Source: Holothuria scabra
Taxonomy: Eukaryota > Echinodermata > Holothuroidea > Aspidochirotida > Holothuriidae
Direction: 5' to 3'
Assembly: GCA_037179385.1 (NCBI GenBank)
Contig: CM074190.1
Span: 10,994,206 to 11,058,205 of the forward strand
Length of the DNA stretch: 64,000 nt
Shown here: positions 36,485-46,523 of the stretch, piece after piece
How the letters are laid out: each line of letters starts with the position of its first letter
Position numbering within the stretch: the stretch's first letter is position 1
Notes under the pieces: model-generated
Database searches by the model: none
Seen by the model: only the letters and a program-made list of their open reading frames with translations
What the model was told of the DNA's origin: nothing
Translations under genes and position numbers: made by a program

Positions 36485-36867
36485 CATTTAAATAGATCTG
36501 TCATGGTTTCTGTAGTTGTTAGGGGAAAGCTGCTGTTCCCAATATACCCAAGGGTACCTGACTAACTGGTTCATTACTCCAATTAGTTGCTTCAATTAGC
36601 AGTTTGTTTACCATTTTGGTACTATAAAAGCTGGCTGACTTTGAGGATCAAATAACAACTTACAAAAAATTCTGGAATAAGTGCTTGCAAAAAGAGGATA
36701 AAATTCCTTATAGAAGGGCTACATCCCCTTTCAGAAAATTCCAGGATAATATGTTATCATATGTCAACCTTCAGGGTCATTTTCAAATGCTTAAATGAGC
36801 ATATAGTTGTTACTGAGGACAGTTCTTAAAGAAATTGTGCAAAGGGTTTTTTTTCTGAAATGCAGTC

Positions 36868-36975
36868 CTACCAGCGTGGAACCCTGCCAACGTCCTGGAA
36901 ACGTGCACTTATGCCCTGTATTAAAAAAAAGTGGTAAGTCTGTGCCTGTTAATTATAGGCCAGTCTTGTTGACTG
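36868..36975 (+). pseudogene. LINE fragment, LPTSWKRA / KSVPVNYRPV block
   Basis: Three-frame reading gives LPTSWKRALMP followed, after a poly-A frame slip, by KKSGKSVPVNYRPVLLT, the conserved block that normally follows the preceding fragment within about a dozen residues. Here it is about 380 bp away, so the copy has been split by inserted DNA. Confidence 0.6.
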
Positions 36976-38012
36976 CTAGTCATAACAGCGGCTGGACCAA
37001 TGGACAGAGGAAGATGGACGATACCATTTTATCAGTGATAGTATCGATAAAAACGTTTATGACAAATCAAGGTGTTCTTTTATCTTTCAGGCTGTCATAT
37101 GTGAAACGCAAGAAGTTTACATCTCTGTTGTTAAAGAATTAAAACTAGGAACCATTGCACTTATTTCATTACTATTTTCTTCGCACGTTTTCAAGTCAGG
37201 GTTAAGTTCAAACTGGCGTGCTTGTAGCCCATTATGCGGTGTTTGCAGTTGGGTGCCGTGGTCTGACTGTTTGTGACATCAAGATAACATTATGGAGCCA
37301 ATTGTGGGTAAAAATAAGTTCCATAAATGTTAGTGTACAAATATGATACTGTAGGCCTGCATAAAATATGAACAAGCATCTCAGCATATGGTATAGGTTT
37401 CATAAAAACTCACACACTCGCTGCCAACAGAATGTAGGCATAGGGAATATGTTGAAAGTCAAAATGGCCAGCAGATTTATTACGGTACAAATAGGAGTCA
37501 GGAATTAGCTGGGAATTGTATAAGAAGAACACTAGAAAGCAAAAAGAGGCAGGCTCTTAAAGTCCAGTTACTTGCTCCAGAAAAACATGTATTTGAACAG
37601 ATAAACATTAATCAGTGCATTAGTCCACTCTGGAGGAAGACCAAACCAAGACTAAGCAACTAGACAATAGTAAAGAATTAACATGACACTACACAAAAGG
37701 ACTTACGACAGACCTATAATAATGTAAGTCCATCTCTCTTCAATCTTGGGGAGTACAGGATACCAAAAGAAGTTGAGGCTGTTTCAATTTCTCCAACTGC
37801 AGATGAGGTTAGTCATCTCTTCCAAGTGCAGTCTTGGGTGAATTAGTAATTCAACTTAGGTGTGTGCTTCGACTCCTCATGACAGCAAGAAATTATTAAT
37901 GTACTGTAGTGTACATATGTAAAAATCCCACTATGAAGTGCTATCAAGACATACAGTATTGCACAGTAAAGGTGCTGTTCATTAAAGCTATACAAGATTT
38001 CAATTGTAGCTT
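36976..38012. other. No gene recognised
   Basis: AT-rich sequence upstream of the GPR161-like gene. No promoter motif can be assigned with confidence. Confidence 0.35.
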
Positions 38013-38281
38013 CTGTTATATATGAATCCGACCAGCGCTTTAGTTAAGTGCCTGTAGGCAGCCATTAGCAGATTCCATGAGCCTTAAATCGTCTTAATTT
38101 ATGGTCTACACGAACTTCAAAACCTCATACAAAATGAAATTTAGGGAATCAAGGTACACTTCAGTGTACAACCATCCATGATAGAGGTAAGACAAATAAA
38201 TTGAAAGATTAAAAGGTGATAGACCCCAGTTATGGCTGACTGAAATCAGACCATCACTTAACTGTCCGAATTCGTCTATAG
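38013..38281 (+). mobile_element. MITE family D, copy 1
   Basis: The right end CCGAATTCGTCTATAG is the inverse of the left-end consensus CTATAGACGAATCCGA, decayed here to ATATATGAATCCGA. The interior (ACAACCATCCATGATAGAGG, CCCCAGTTATGGC, TGAAATCAGACCATCACTT) matches 45974-46237 in inverse orientation. It lies about 200 bp upstream of the receptor start codon. Confidence 0.8.
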
Positions 38282-38478
38282 TGTGGCAAATTAAAAGAGT
38301 ATTTTGGTAGTCTTTAATAAGTATTGGTCCTACATTCTTTCATTCACACAGGCCACACTATGAACATCCAGCCCAAACCATGATGGATCATGTATTGTCG
38401 GAACCCTCAAGATGGTGGATAATGGTTCTACACTGTGCAATAAAAAGCTAGATGGGTGCTTCATTCAAGTAGCTGGTC

Positions 38479-38852
38479 ATGGCTGATTCAGGGGAAAGTG
38501 ACCCTTCAGCCAACGGTACAAGCTTTCTTGACCCTGATTGGCCAAAAATGGATTCGATTGTGCTGCATGCTTGCTCCTTAGCTTTAATTTTTGTCCTGTC
38601 CAGCCTTCTGAATGCATCAGTGGTATTCTTATTCTACAAGAGAACGTATCTCCAGACTCCAGGAAACCGCTTTATTCTTGCCTTGAGCATCTCAAACCTT
38701 GTAGCTGGAATGGTGGTCATACCCATAAATTGGATCAGTCTGGTACTGGGGAAGTGGACCTTGGGGGTGATGATGTGCTATGCTACAGGATTCTTCATGC
38801 TTTGTGTACTTGCTGGCAGTGTATGGACTGTGGCTTTGATAACTTTGGACAG
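38479..38852 (+). CDS. GPR161: GPR161-like exon 1 (TM1-TM3)
   Basis: ATG through ...TVALITLD plus two bases of Arg. Donor GTAAGG at 38853. An in-frame TAG six bases upstream of the ATG limits 5' extension. Confidence 0.88.
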
Positions 38853-41800
38853 GTAAGGAATATGATGTAATCGAAAGGATGTTTTTGACACAAAATTGTA
38901 AATAAATCATGCTCAAACGTCACATTTCGTAGTGAAGGCTCAGTATCAATTGGTATAGAAACTTGATGACAGGGTTTTTTAGGTGACAAAGGTTTCCCCT
39001 GTGAAAAGTGAATAGGATAAGTATGTTGTTGTCCTAACATTATGTGACTTATTGTTGTAAAAATAGTGCAGTACCAGTGTGAAGTAAAAGGTACAATATT
39101 GAGTTTATTGAAAGGGCCAATCCTCTCACCCCAATCTACACTTCTTGAACAGGGGTACAGAAACTCTCCATTGGCCCAGCTTTTTGATTGACTATTAATT
39201 CAAACAATGCAGATTACCAAAGCTTACACACAGCATGAACTGTACTGAGAGTGTTTTGATTGTGACATAGAGCTTTTCTTTATACTCACCCTGAAGCAAT
39301 AAACTGAGATTGTGACTGGATAAGGATGAATTTCATACAATTGTGGGAGGGGCTTAAGTAAGAAGGTTAGTAGAATTGGTACTGTTTGGGGTGAGAGAAC
39401 TGAGCCAGTCCTCTTAATCAGTGTGTCACAATCACAGAAGATATACTTAGAGGTTTAACAATTTTGAGATAGTATATGATGTGAGAAAAGATGTACAATA
39501 ATAATAGAGAAATGCACCCAACCAAACAGTTGTTTAAATTTCTGTATTGTAAACTGTTTAACTCGATTTAACATCGTACTGTACAGCAAACTTGGTGAGA
39601 CAGCATTCTATAATAGTTGCAAACTTGGTGAGACAGCTCAATATAATATTTACAATGGAAATTCTAGAAGAGAAAATGTACATATTTTCATGGCATCTTT
39701 TATAAATTATCATCTAATAAACTGACCTGGTTAGCACAGAGTCAGCAATGGCTGAATAAAGTGGTTGTTAGTGCAAAGCGGCAATAATTGCCCTCATAAC
39801 GAACCTCCCCTTTAAGGCCAAAGTGTGGGACCTCAGGCTGAAGTACATTCATTACCAGTGATCTTAAATTTACTGCTTTTCACCAGGCTCATAGCAGAGA
39901 ATAATTTATCTGGAATCGCATCCCATTTTGCCATACAAAATGGACTAACTGCTATACTAATGCAACATTGTGTCACAGATATTGTACATAAAATATTATT
40001 ATGATAGAGGAGCCCAGGAATAGCAAAAGTGCCATGCAGATTTTGAAAACTCAAGTTTCCCATCTCTGTACACTTCAAATGCAGGAAATACATTCGTGTA
40101 TCAATTACTCTTTTCATACTGTATTTCAGTTTTAACAACTTTTTATTTTTGTTTTCATGTTTCAGGTATTATGCCATCGTCACCCCAATGCTGTATTCTT
40201 TAAAGTTGACCAACCATTACTCAGTGGAAATTCTTGTTCTGGTCTGGTTCCTTTCCTTTGCTTTTACGCTGCCCCCAGTTTTAGGCTGGTCAACATACGA
40301 GTACTCAGAGTTCAAAGCTGCCTGTATGGTAGTTTGGTATCAACGTTTATCCTATGCAATATTTTTTCTTGTTACATGTGCAGTTTTCCCACTTGGAATC
40401 ATATCTGTGTGCTATTTTGGTATTTTAAAAGTGGCCAGGAGGTCATCAAGACGTGTCAGTCATGGAAACATCGTCACAAACCAACCTTTGACCCGCAGAA
40501 GGGGTTCACGCAGGACATCGCTGCTAGTAAACATTCGTATGAATTCACCAACCAAAGCTTTAAGGACCATTTTTGTGACAGTAGGTGCTCTGGTTTTGGT
40601 GTGGTGCCCATTTATTGTTGAGTTAATGTATGAAGCTGTCCATGGTCCAAGGAAAACCCCACCATGGTTCCAGACTTCAAGTATGTGGCTGGCATACAGC
40701 ATGTTATTGGTTAACCCAATCATTTATGTAGTTTGGAACAAGAGTATAAGAGGAGAGTTGATTGGTCAGTTTTGTCCTTGCCTGCCAAGAACGTTTAGGC
40801 TTGGTCCTAAAGATGACACCATGGTATTCACTGCCAGACGTGGCTCCAGAGCGCAGAGTATTAGTGGAAGTATGGTTGATGGCAGCAGCTCCACCACTGG
40901 TGTTCACTCCAGGTTCAGTGGCACTATGACAACAAGGATGGGAGTGGGTGCTGATGGCAGCAATGATTCAGGTGAGGATAGTTAAATGTTCAAATTTTGT
41001 ACACCAGTCCTTACTACAGTACTGTAACAGGGTAACAGGATACAAAGTTTTTTGCAGTGTTTTGTTGCGTGACAAGTGTGCGTGTACTAATAGGATATTG
41101 AACAGATTTAGGCCTACATGCAGTAGTAATATTCCCCTTGTCATTTTCATTCACCGAGTACCGGAACTTTTGCTCGAAAATTTTATCGCAAATTTTGCTA
41201 CACCTATTTTTGTTTGTGTCGCATATCTGTCATTTTGCGATGCGATACCGAATAAAAGATTCCTTGTGTAATATTAAGCCAGTTTCATTTTAAAATCACT
41301 GTGACAAATGTAAACAACTTATTGAACTATTTTTTTTAAAAGGATTGAAAATATGAAGAGGGCTCTAATATTACATGTAATAATGTACCATGCTTTCGCA
41401 CCCAGTGGTGTAACCAGACTTCATACAGGTGGCTGAGGAGGGTGACAAAGCAGCAGTGCATGCAGAAATGACACCATCTAGGCGAAGGACCTCCATTGGT
41501 TGTTGCCTACTAGTATACAGTTTGGGCTAAAAGTGTCTCTCAGATTGTCTGGAATAACACTCTGGTCTCTTTTGTAGGATTTTTTACCTCCAAATTTCAT
41601 GGGGAGGGGAGGTCAGTGCATTCATCTGGGGGGCTGTTGCCCAATGCACCCCTCTTGTTATGGCATGGTTTCATTTTTTAGTTTTCTCTAATTTTAAGCT
41701 GTTTTGTGTAATATTTAAATGAAACATGTCTGAAACAAGTCTGTGATTACATGTGTTTCATAAAAGAGAAAAGCATTAGGTTTTTTTTCGTTTTTTACAG

Positions 41801-43594
41801 ATTATCTTTCATAACTAGATTAACCATGACATAAGGAGTACTTAAATTCAGAGCAAAGACTACTGAAAAGTTTGCAAACTCTTCTGAAAAAACTAACTGG
41901 TTATAAGCTGCTTAAACCACGCATATCTGGGTGCAAATGAACATTTAGTACTGTATGTCACACAAGCTTCTGATTCTGAAGCACAGTAAACAGTTATGGC
42001 TTTTGCATATTAAGCCCCTAGATGATGGAATTTGAAGCATTGTACTGCCCAGCTTATCAGTAGTAATTTCATCGGAAGCAGACCGTCCTGCCTTTGAATG
42101 GGGAAAGATTTGATGTGTAGGTTGAATATAAACTGAGACGGACCATGGTCTGGTGGTTAGTTGGTGGGTTGGATGGAGTTTTAAGGCCCAGATTCTAACA
42201 TGTTGGTCAAACCAAATGGTCTGGGGATCAGTAACTAAAGTAAAAAGAAGATTTACTCGATTGATCAGTAGATTGCAAAATGGTCCTTCCTAGGCTGGTA
42301 TATGATGGTTTCACCAACTTCCTTGTTTCACACAGTTATGCTTAGCTTTGGTATTTAATGCTGCTATGGTTCTTAATGCAGCACAATCTATAAAGCCTGC
42401 AGTAATCACACTTTTGAAACAACAAAGTTTCACATTTCACAAATCAAACAGTTTCATGAGAGGTATGACCAAGAGGAATTTGAATAACCAATACTGACAC
42501 TGTCAAGGGTTTGTGTTACTATAATCTTGAGAGTACCTGTGGTACCTATTGTAGTCTACTTGGATGAACATTACAACGATGGGCAATATGCTGATCTATA
42601 GCGATTCATAAGGCAGTCCTGTCGATTTTTAGAATACAGTTTGAAAAATGTTTTTTACTTCGCACGTCTTTCATTATGTTGCCCCATAGGAGCCAATGAA
42701 GACAGTATAATTGAATGTGTGTGTGTAAAAGAGCATGTTTTATGGTATAGTACGGTAGTAGCCATACCGCCGTTGATAGAGTGCTTCTTTGTTGTACATT
42801 TCTAGTGTTTTTGGTGTATTGAATATTCATACATAAGTGCACTCTTATTGGCTCGGGCATTCAGAAGTGGTATAAAATTGAATTAAGTTTGCAACCTATC
42901 ATTGTCATTTTTCATTTTCTATTTTTTTTTGGGTCATTATTTTTATGCAAATTGGACAAAATTTGGCAAAGTTTTTTCATTGAGGATTGTTTGTTTGCCC
43001 TCATTGTCCTTACTTATGGACTGCTTCAATGTTCTGTGAAAAGTTTGGTTGGAACAACTTAATGCATTTTCCTTTTGTCAAACACAAAGTATTGCTTTCA
43101 GGACTGTCTTGGGTTCCTAATGTGTAGTTTTGATATCGGTTGACATCAAGTTTCTTTGGATGATCAAATTCTAAACCAGTCTACCCACTTTTTCCCTTCT
43201 CATTCCATACTGTAAGACCATTCTTATACTGTGACAGACAGAGACAGAAAAAACATGAAATAACAGGGAAAAAAGAAAGTAACACACAAAAAAAGAAAAA
43301 GATGAATTTGTTCCATTTATTGTGCATTTCACAGGAATGGCTCTTACAAGTATAGAGGAATATGAAGACTCAACTGGAACAAAGAGGCACAGGAAGGGTC
43401 AACTGAAAGGTCAGAAGACAACTACCTTTGAACTGCCTACCAGGGATAGCCCCCATCCTACAAAGGTAATGGTGGCAGAGGTCAAAGGTGACCTCAAATC
43501 TAATGGAATGAAGTCATCAGGAAGTGGCAAGTTGAGGAAAGGTGTCACATCAAGTAACCTTGATGAAGGTATTAGTGATATAGATGTACTGTAG
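38479..43594 (+). CDS. GPR161: GPR161-like G protein-coupled receptor
   Basis: Seven-transmembrane rhodopsin-class receptor predicted for the plasma/ciliary membrane. In vertebrates GPR161 couples to Gs/cAMP and, with PKA, holds Hedgehog signalling in check. Exons 38479-38852, 40166-40971 and 43335-43594 join in frame (AG|G Arg; G|GA Gly) to 479 residues; human GPR161 is about 529. ATG 38479 is supported by an in-frame TAG at 38470. A glycosylation sequon (NGT) lies in the N-terminus. TM1-TM3 are in exon 1, with Cys before TM3 and the LDR of the DRY-like box at the exon 1/2 junction (LDRYYAIVTPM). TM4-TM7 are in exon 2: LPPVLGWSTYEYSEF with the loop Cys (AACMVVWY), WCPF in TM6 and NPIIYVVWNKSIRGELIG in TM7. 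GPR161 resemblance is strongest at RYYA..PM.Y, PP.GWS..E..EFK..C...W, and Y..WNK..R.EL.G. Asn replaces the usual TM2 Asp (SISNLVAG), as I recall for GPR161. The Arg/Ser tail carries RRGS and RRTS-type PKA-like sites. Another orphan amine-like GPCR is the alternative. Confidence 0.85.
39121..39399. mobile_element. TIR element in GPR161-like intron 1
   Basis: Left TCCTCTCACCCCAATC and right GTTTGGGGTGAGAGA are inverse. The right half (TGAACTGTACTGAGAG through GTGGGAGGGGCTTAAGTAAG) recurs in direct orientation at 49503-49656. Confidence 0.6.
40166..40971 (+). CDS. GPR161: GPR161-like exon 2 (TM4-TM7 and proximal tail)
   Basis: Acceptor TGTTTCAG; the first base completes Arg of the DRY-like box. 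Donor GTGAGG at 40972 leaves one base of a Gly codon. Reading through the donor would stop after four codons, so splicing to exon 3 is expected. Confidence 0.88.
40972..43334 (+). other. GPR161-like intron 2
   Basis: About 2.4 kb with no further coding block. A CCCAGTGGTGTAACCAGAC segment at about 41402 may be a decayed member of the GTGGCGTAGC repeat family. Confidence 0.5.
43335..43594 (+). CDS. GPR161: GPR161-like exon 3 (C-terminal tail)
   Basis: Acceptor CATTTCACAG. The two first bases complete Gly, then MALTSIEEYED ... KTTTFELPTRD ... VMVAEVKGDLKSN ... ISDIDVL and TAG at 43592-43594. Phase matches exon 2. The tail is hydrophilic; its short VxAEVxxxLxS stretch is the only part that faintly recalls the PKA-binding region of GPR161. 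Confidence 0.8.
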
Positions 43595-43813
43595 TAGTAT
43601 GGTTAACCATGTGATTGTCATATGGTACAAGTGGATCGGGAAAAGGGACTTGTATGACAGGTGTAACATGCATCTACATGCCATGTGAAGGAAAAAGCTT
43701 TTACCATTATATCATTGTCCAATTTCATCAATAACTCCCCCAAGTTTTATCCTCTTAAAATATGCATTGCAAGATGTTGTGATGTCACATTGCATCATTT
43801 GAAATTTTGGTCC

Positions 43814-43819
43814 AATAAA
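43814..43819 (+). promoter_or_regulatory. Candidate polyadenylation signal of GPR161-like gene
   Basis: AATAAA 220 bases after the stop codon; the first canonical signal downstream on this strand. Confidence 0.4.
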
Positions 43820-45973
43820 TTACTTTTGAGCATCAGATCACTGAATATCTGTCTGTGAGAACATAATTTCCTCAAAAATATAGAGCTACTTAAATTCCTT
43901 TTTTTTTAAATCTTCCATTTTGTGTAGATATTGATTTGCAATATGAAATCTCTTTAAAACAGCTGCGATATTTTCCTAAAGAGCTGAAAAAGGACAGATT
44001 GAAGTCAAGTTTTTACAGTATGTAAATTCTACTTGTAGTCTAAAAAACCAAGTAATTGTTTAAGGTGATCAAAAGGCTGAAATTTATCCCTTAAAGTGCC
44101 ATTTTGAAAACTTTGTATGGTTGAGCTGCCATTTTACATATTAGCCAGGAATAATTTAAGCCAGTGAAAACTATGCCTTGTAAACTGAAACTTTAAATGA
44201 CATGCCTGTGTGTGATGTTAATCACAACTATTTTATATTCCTTTGCTATGTTTATGCGAAAAATTCTGTCTTCATAGTTTATAGGACTGGGACATAAATG
44301 AGTTACAATAGACTCCTATGGAGAGCATTAAAGAAATTGCTATTCAGCACTCACTGTATTTAAATTCCCACAAAAGTGGAAACACTGTTAAAAATAATCA
44401 TAAACATTTGTTATTTTGAAAGTTTGTTAAAATTGAGATTATTGATGGAGGTTATTAATCTCCAGTGTTTTCCTAGCTTTTTGATTATCAAGAAATAAAT
44501 TTAATGAAAAAGATTTCAAAATTTGAACAAGGAATGATTCTTTTTAAAGTCTTATCCATCTGAATTATGCTTAATTTGAACACTAAAATTATTTCTTTTA
44601 AAGGTATTTATTATCTGCATATTTCTGAATGATCCATACTTACATTGGGTCATAAAAGCATAAAAAAGATAGTTTTGTAGCTTATGTTTATTTCATTTAT
44701 TTATTTCATTTATTTGTTTTTTTCACTACAATGTACAATATTACATAATATAACAGTTACATAGTAACAATATAGAATAGACAGAGTAGTGAAAGGAAGT
44801 GAGCTACAAAACCCTTGGGGGCTTAACATTAAAGGCAGAACACTCCCTTAAAAGAAATAGTGTAAAGTACAAAAACAAAACAACTTAAGATACTAAGTCG
44901 CAAACAAAAGAGTGCCGAATAAGGGAACAAGTACTCACGCTTTCTCAATTACACTATTGTAACCATCACTTACCGTACTTAATGATAAATGGTTTTAATG
45001 GCCAAAAGAAGTAAGTAAGACTGCATATCAGATTTAATTATCTAATTATCTCTGAAAAAGGATGAATGTTTGCATGGTATTGAGTTCTTTCACAGATGTG
45101 ACAAGTCTTGCCCCCTTTGACAGGCGAAACTAGTGTAGTCTGCCAGCTGAGAAACAACTAAGACCTATGTGTGACTGTTGCACTAAAACATGTCAATTTT
45201 TGCCCAGCAGTAGGCATGGCTTACAGTTGTGATGTTACATGAAAGCAGGCTATATGTGAAAGAACCAAACCATATTTTGCTTAAATTAAATAAGCAGTCA
45301 CCCATACATTAATGATGAAATACCAGCCATATCTTGCAATCTCTCTTTTCCCTCTTTAAAGTATACATATGATTTCAAACCATAAGGAATGCATAACTAG
45401 AAGTAAACTTACAGTGTTTCCAATTCAGGTTTAACAAAAGAGCTGACACACTAGCTCTTGCTATCATGTACTGGTAGAACCATTTACAGTATCAACTGGG
45501 ATTCCAGGGTTCAACAATTCAAATCATGGTGACTGGATTTTTCTTTTGATACCAAGTCTGACAAATTCTTTGACAGCTTCCTGTTGCAATATCGTTTCAG
45601 GAATTACTGTTTTCAGTTATGATTTTGTGTCCACACTTCATTTAAAGTTCATACTATTTAACTTGTAAGACAATTTTTGGTAGGAAAGTTTGCGTTAAGT
45701 AAATCATAGTGATTTGTTGTAGAAAGGTAGATTTGTAAATTTATAGAGTTTTTAGTTCCTTTTGACTATAGCAGGGTTGCGTACTGAAAAAAATTTATCA
45801 TGTACATTTAGATTCATAGCATGTTGAAAGTAGATTTAGGGTTTGGGGTTGGTTATGTAAACTGCTTTTGTAAAGGTTGCATAAATAATTAATTGTGGAG
45901 TGTATATATTCAAAGTGAATCCACAGTAGGGAACTGTGCAGATTCTAGTGCTGTTTCTTCCCTTGGTTGATTT
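43820..45973. other. No gene recognised
   Basis: AT-rich. An ATTT-rich low-complexity patch at about 44688-44725 (TTTATTTCATTTATTTATTT) is followed by a stretch that could be the inverted 3' end of an old retroelement. Confidence 0.35.
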
Positions 45974-46237
45974 GTATACACGAATTCAGACAGCAAGTGA
46001 TGGTCTGATTTCAGTCGGCCATAACTGGGGTTCATCACCTTTAAATCTTTCAATTTTCTCGCTTACCTCTATCATGGATGGTTGTACACTAATTTGTGTC
46101 TAAAATTCTCCAATTTCACTAAATATGGGGGTTTTCAATTCATGTAAGCAATAGATAATGATGATTTTAGGCTGATGGACCCAACTGATGGCGGCCTACA
46201 GTCACTAAAAACAAGTGCTAATCGGATTCGTCTATAG
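45974..46237 (-). mobile_element. MITE family D, copy 2
   Basis: Inverse copy of 38013-38281. The right end ATCGGATTCGTCTATAG is well preserved; the left end TGTATACACGAATTCAG is decayed. It shares AGTGATGGTCTGATTTCAGT, GGCCATAACTGGGGTT and CCTCTATCATGGATGGTTGT. Confidence 0.8.
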
Positions 46238-46415
46238 AGTGGAATCCAATAAGCTTATTTTTATTTTTACAATTTACAAATTGTAAGGAATGTATGGTAC
46301 TGTAAAACCAGTGTGGTTTTTCAAATCATATCATGTGCCTATACTCATTTTTAAGTTAGATCACAATTTCTTTTGAATAAAGAAGTGTACACTGTTGTAT
46401 AGATGGAAGGATTAG

Positions 46416-46523
46416 GGGCCCGTTCCACAAAGAGTTACGCACGATCTTAAGTATGATTCACTGTTGACTTAAGTATGGGGAATCAAACTTAAGATTGTGC
46501 GTAACTCTTTGTAGAACGGGCCC
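46416..46523. mobile_element. 108-bp palindromic MITE, GGGCCCGTTC termini
   Basis: GGGCCCGTTCCACAAAGAGT, then TACGCACGATCTTAAGT, pairs with its inverse ACTTAAGATTGTGCGTAACT, CTTTGTAGAACGGGCCC. The central loop is about 30 bp. It is a clear hairpin MITE with no coding capacity. Confidence 0.85.

Noticed and set aside
40157..40621. 154-codon plus-strand frame overlapping the receptor
   Set aside because: Alternative-frame shadow of GPR161-like exon 2, beginning inside the intron acceptor.
41402..41660. Possible MITE in GPR161-like intron 2
   Set aside because: One end resembles the GTGGCGTAGC family, but no convincing inverse end or duplication could be found.
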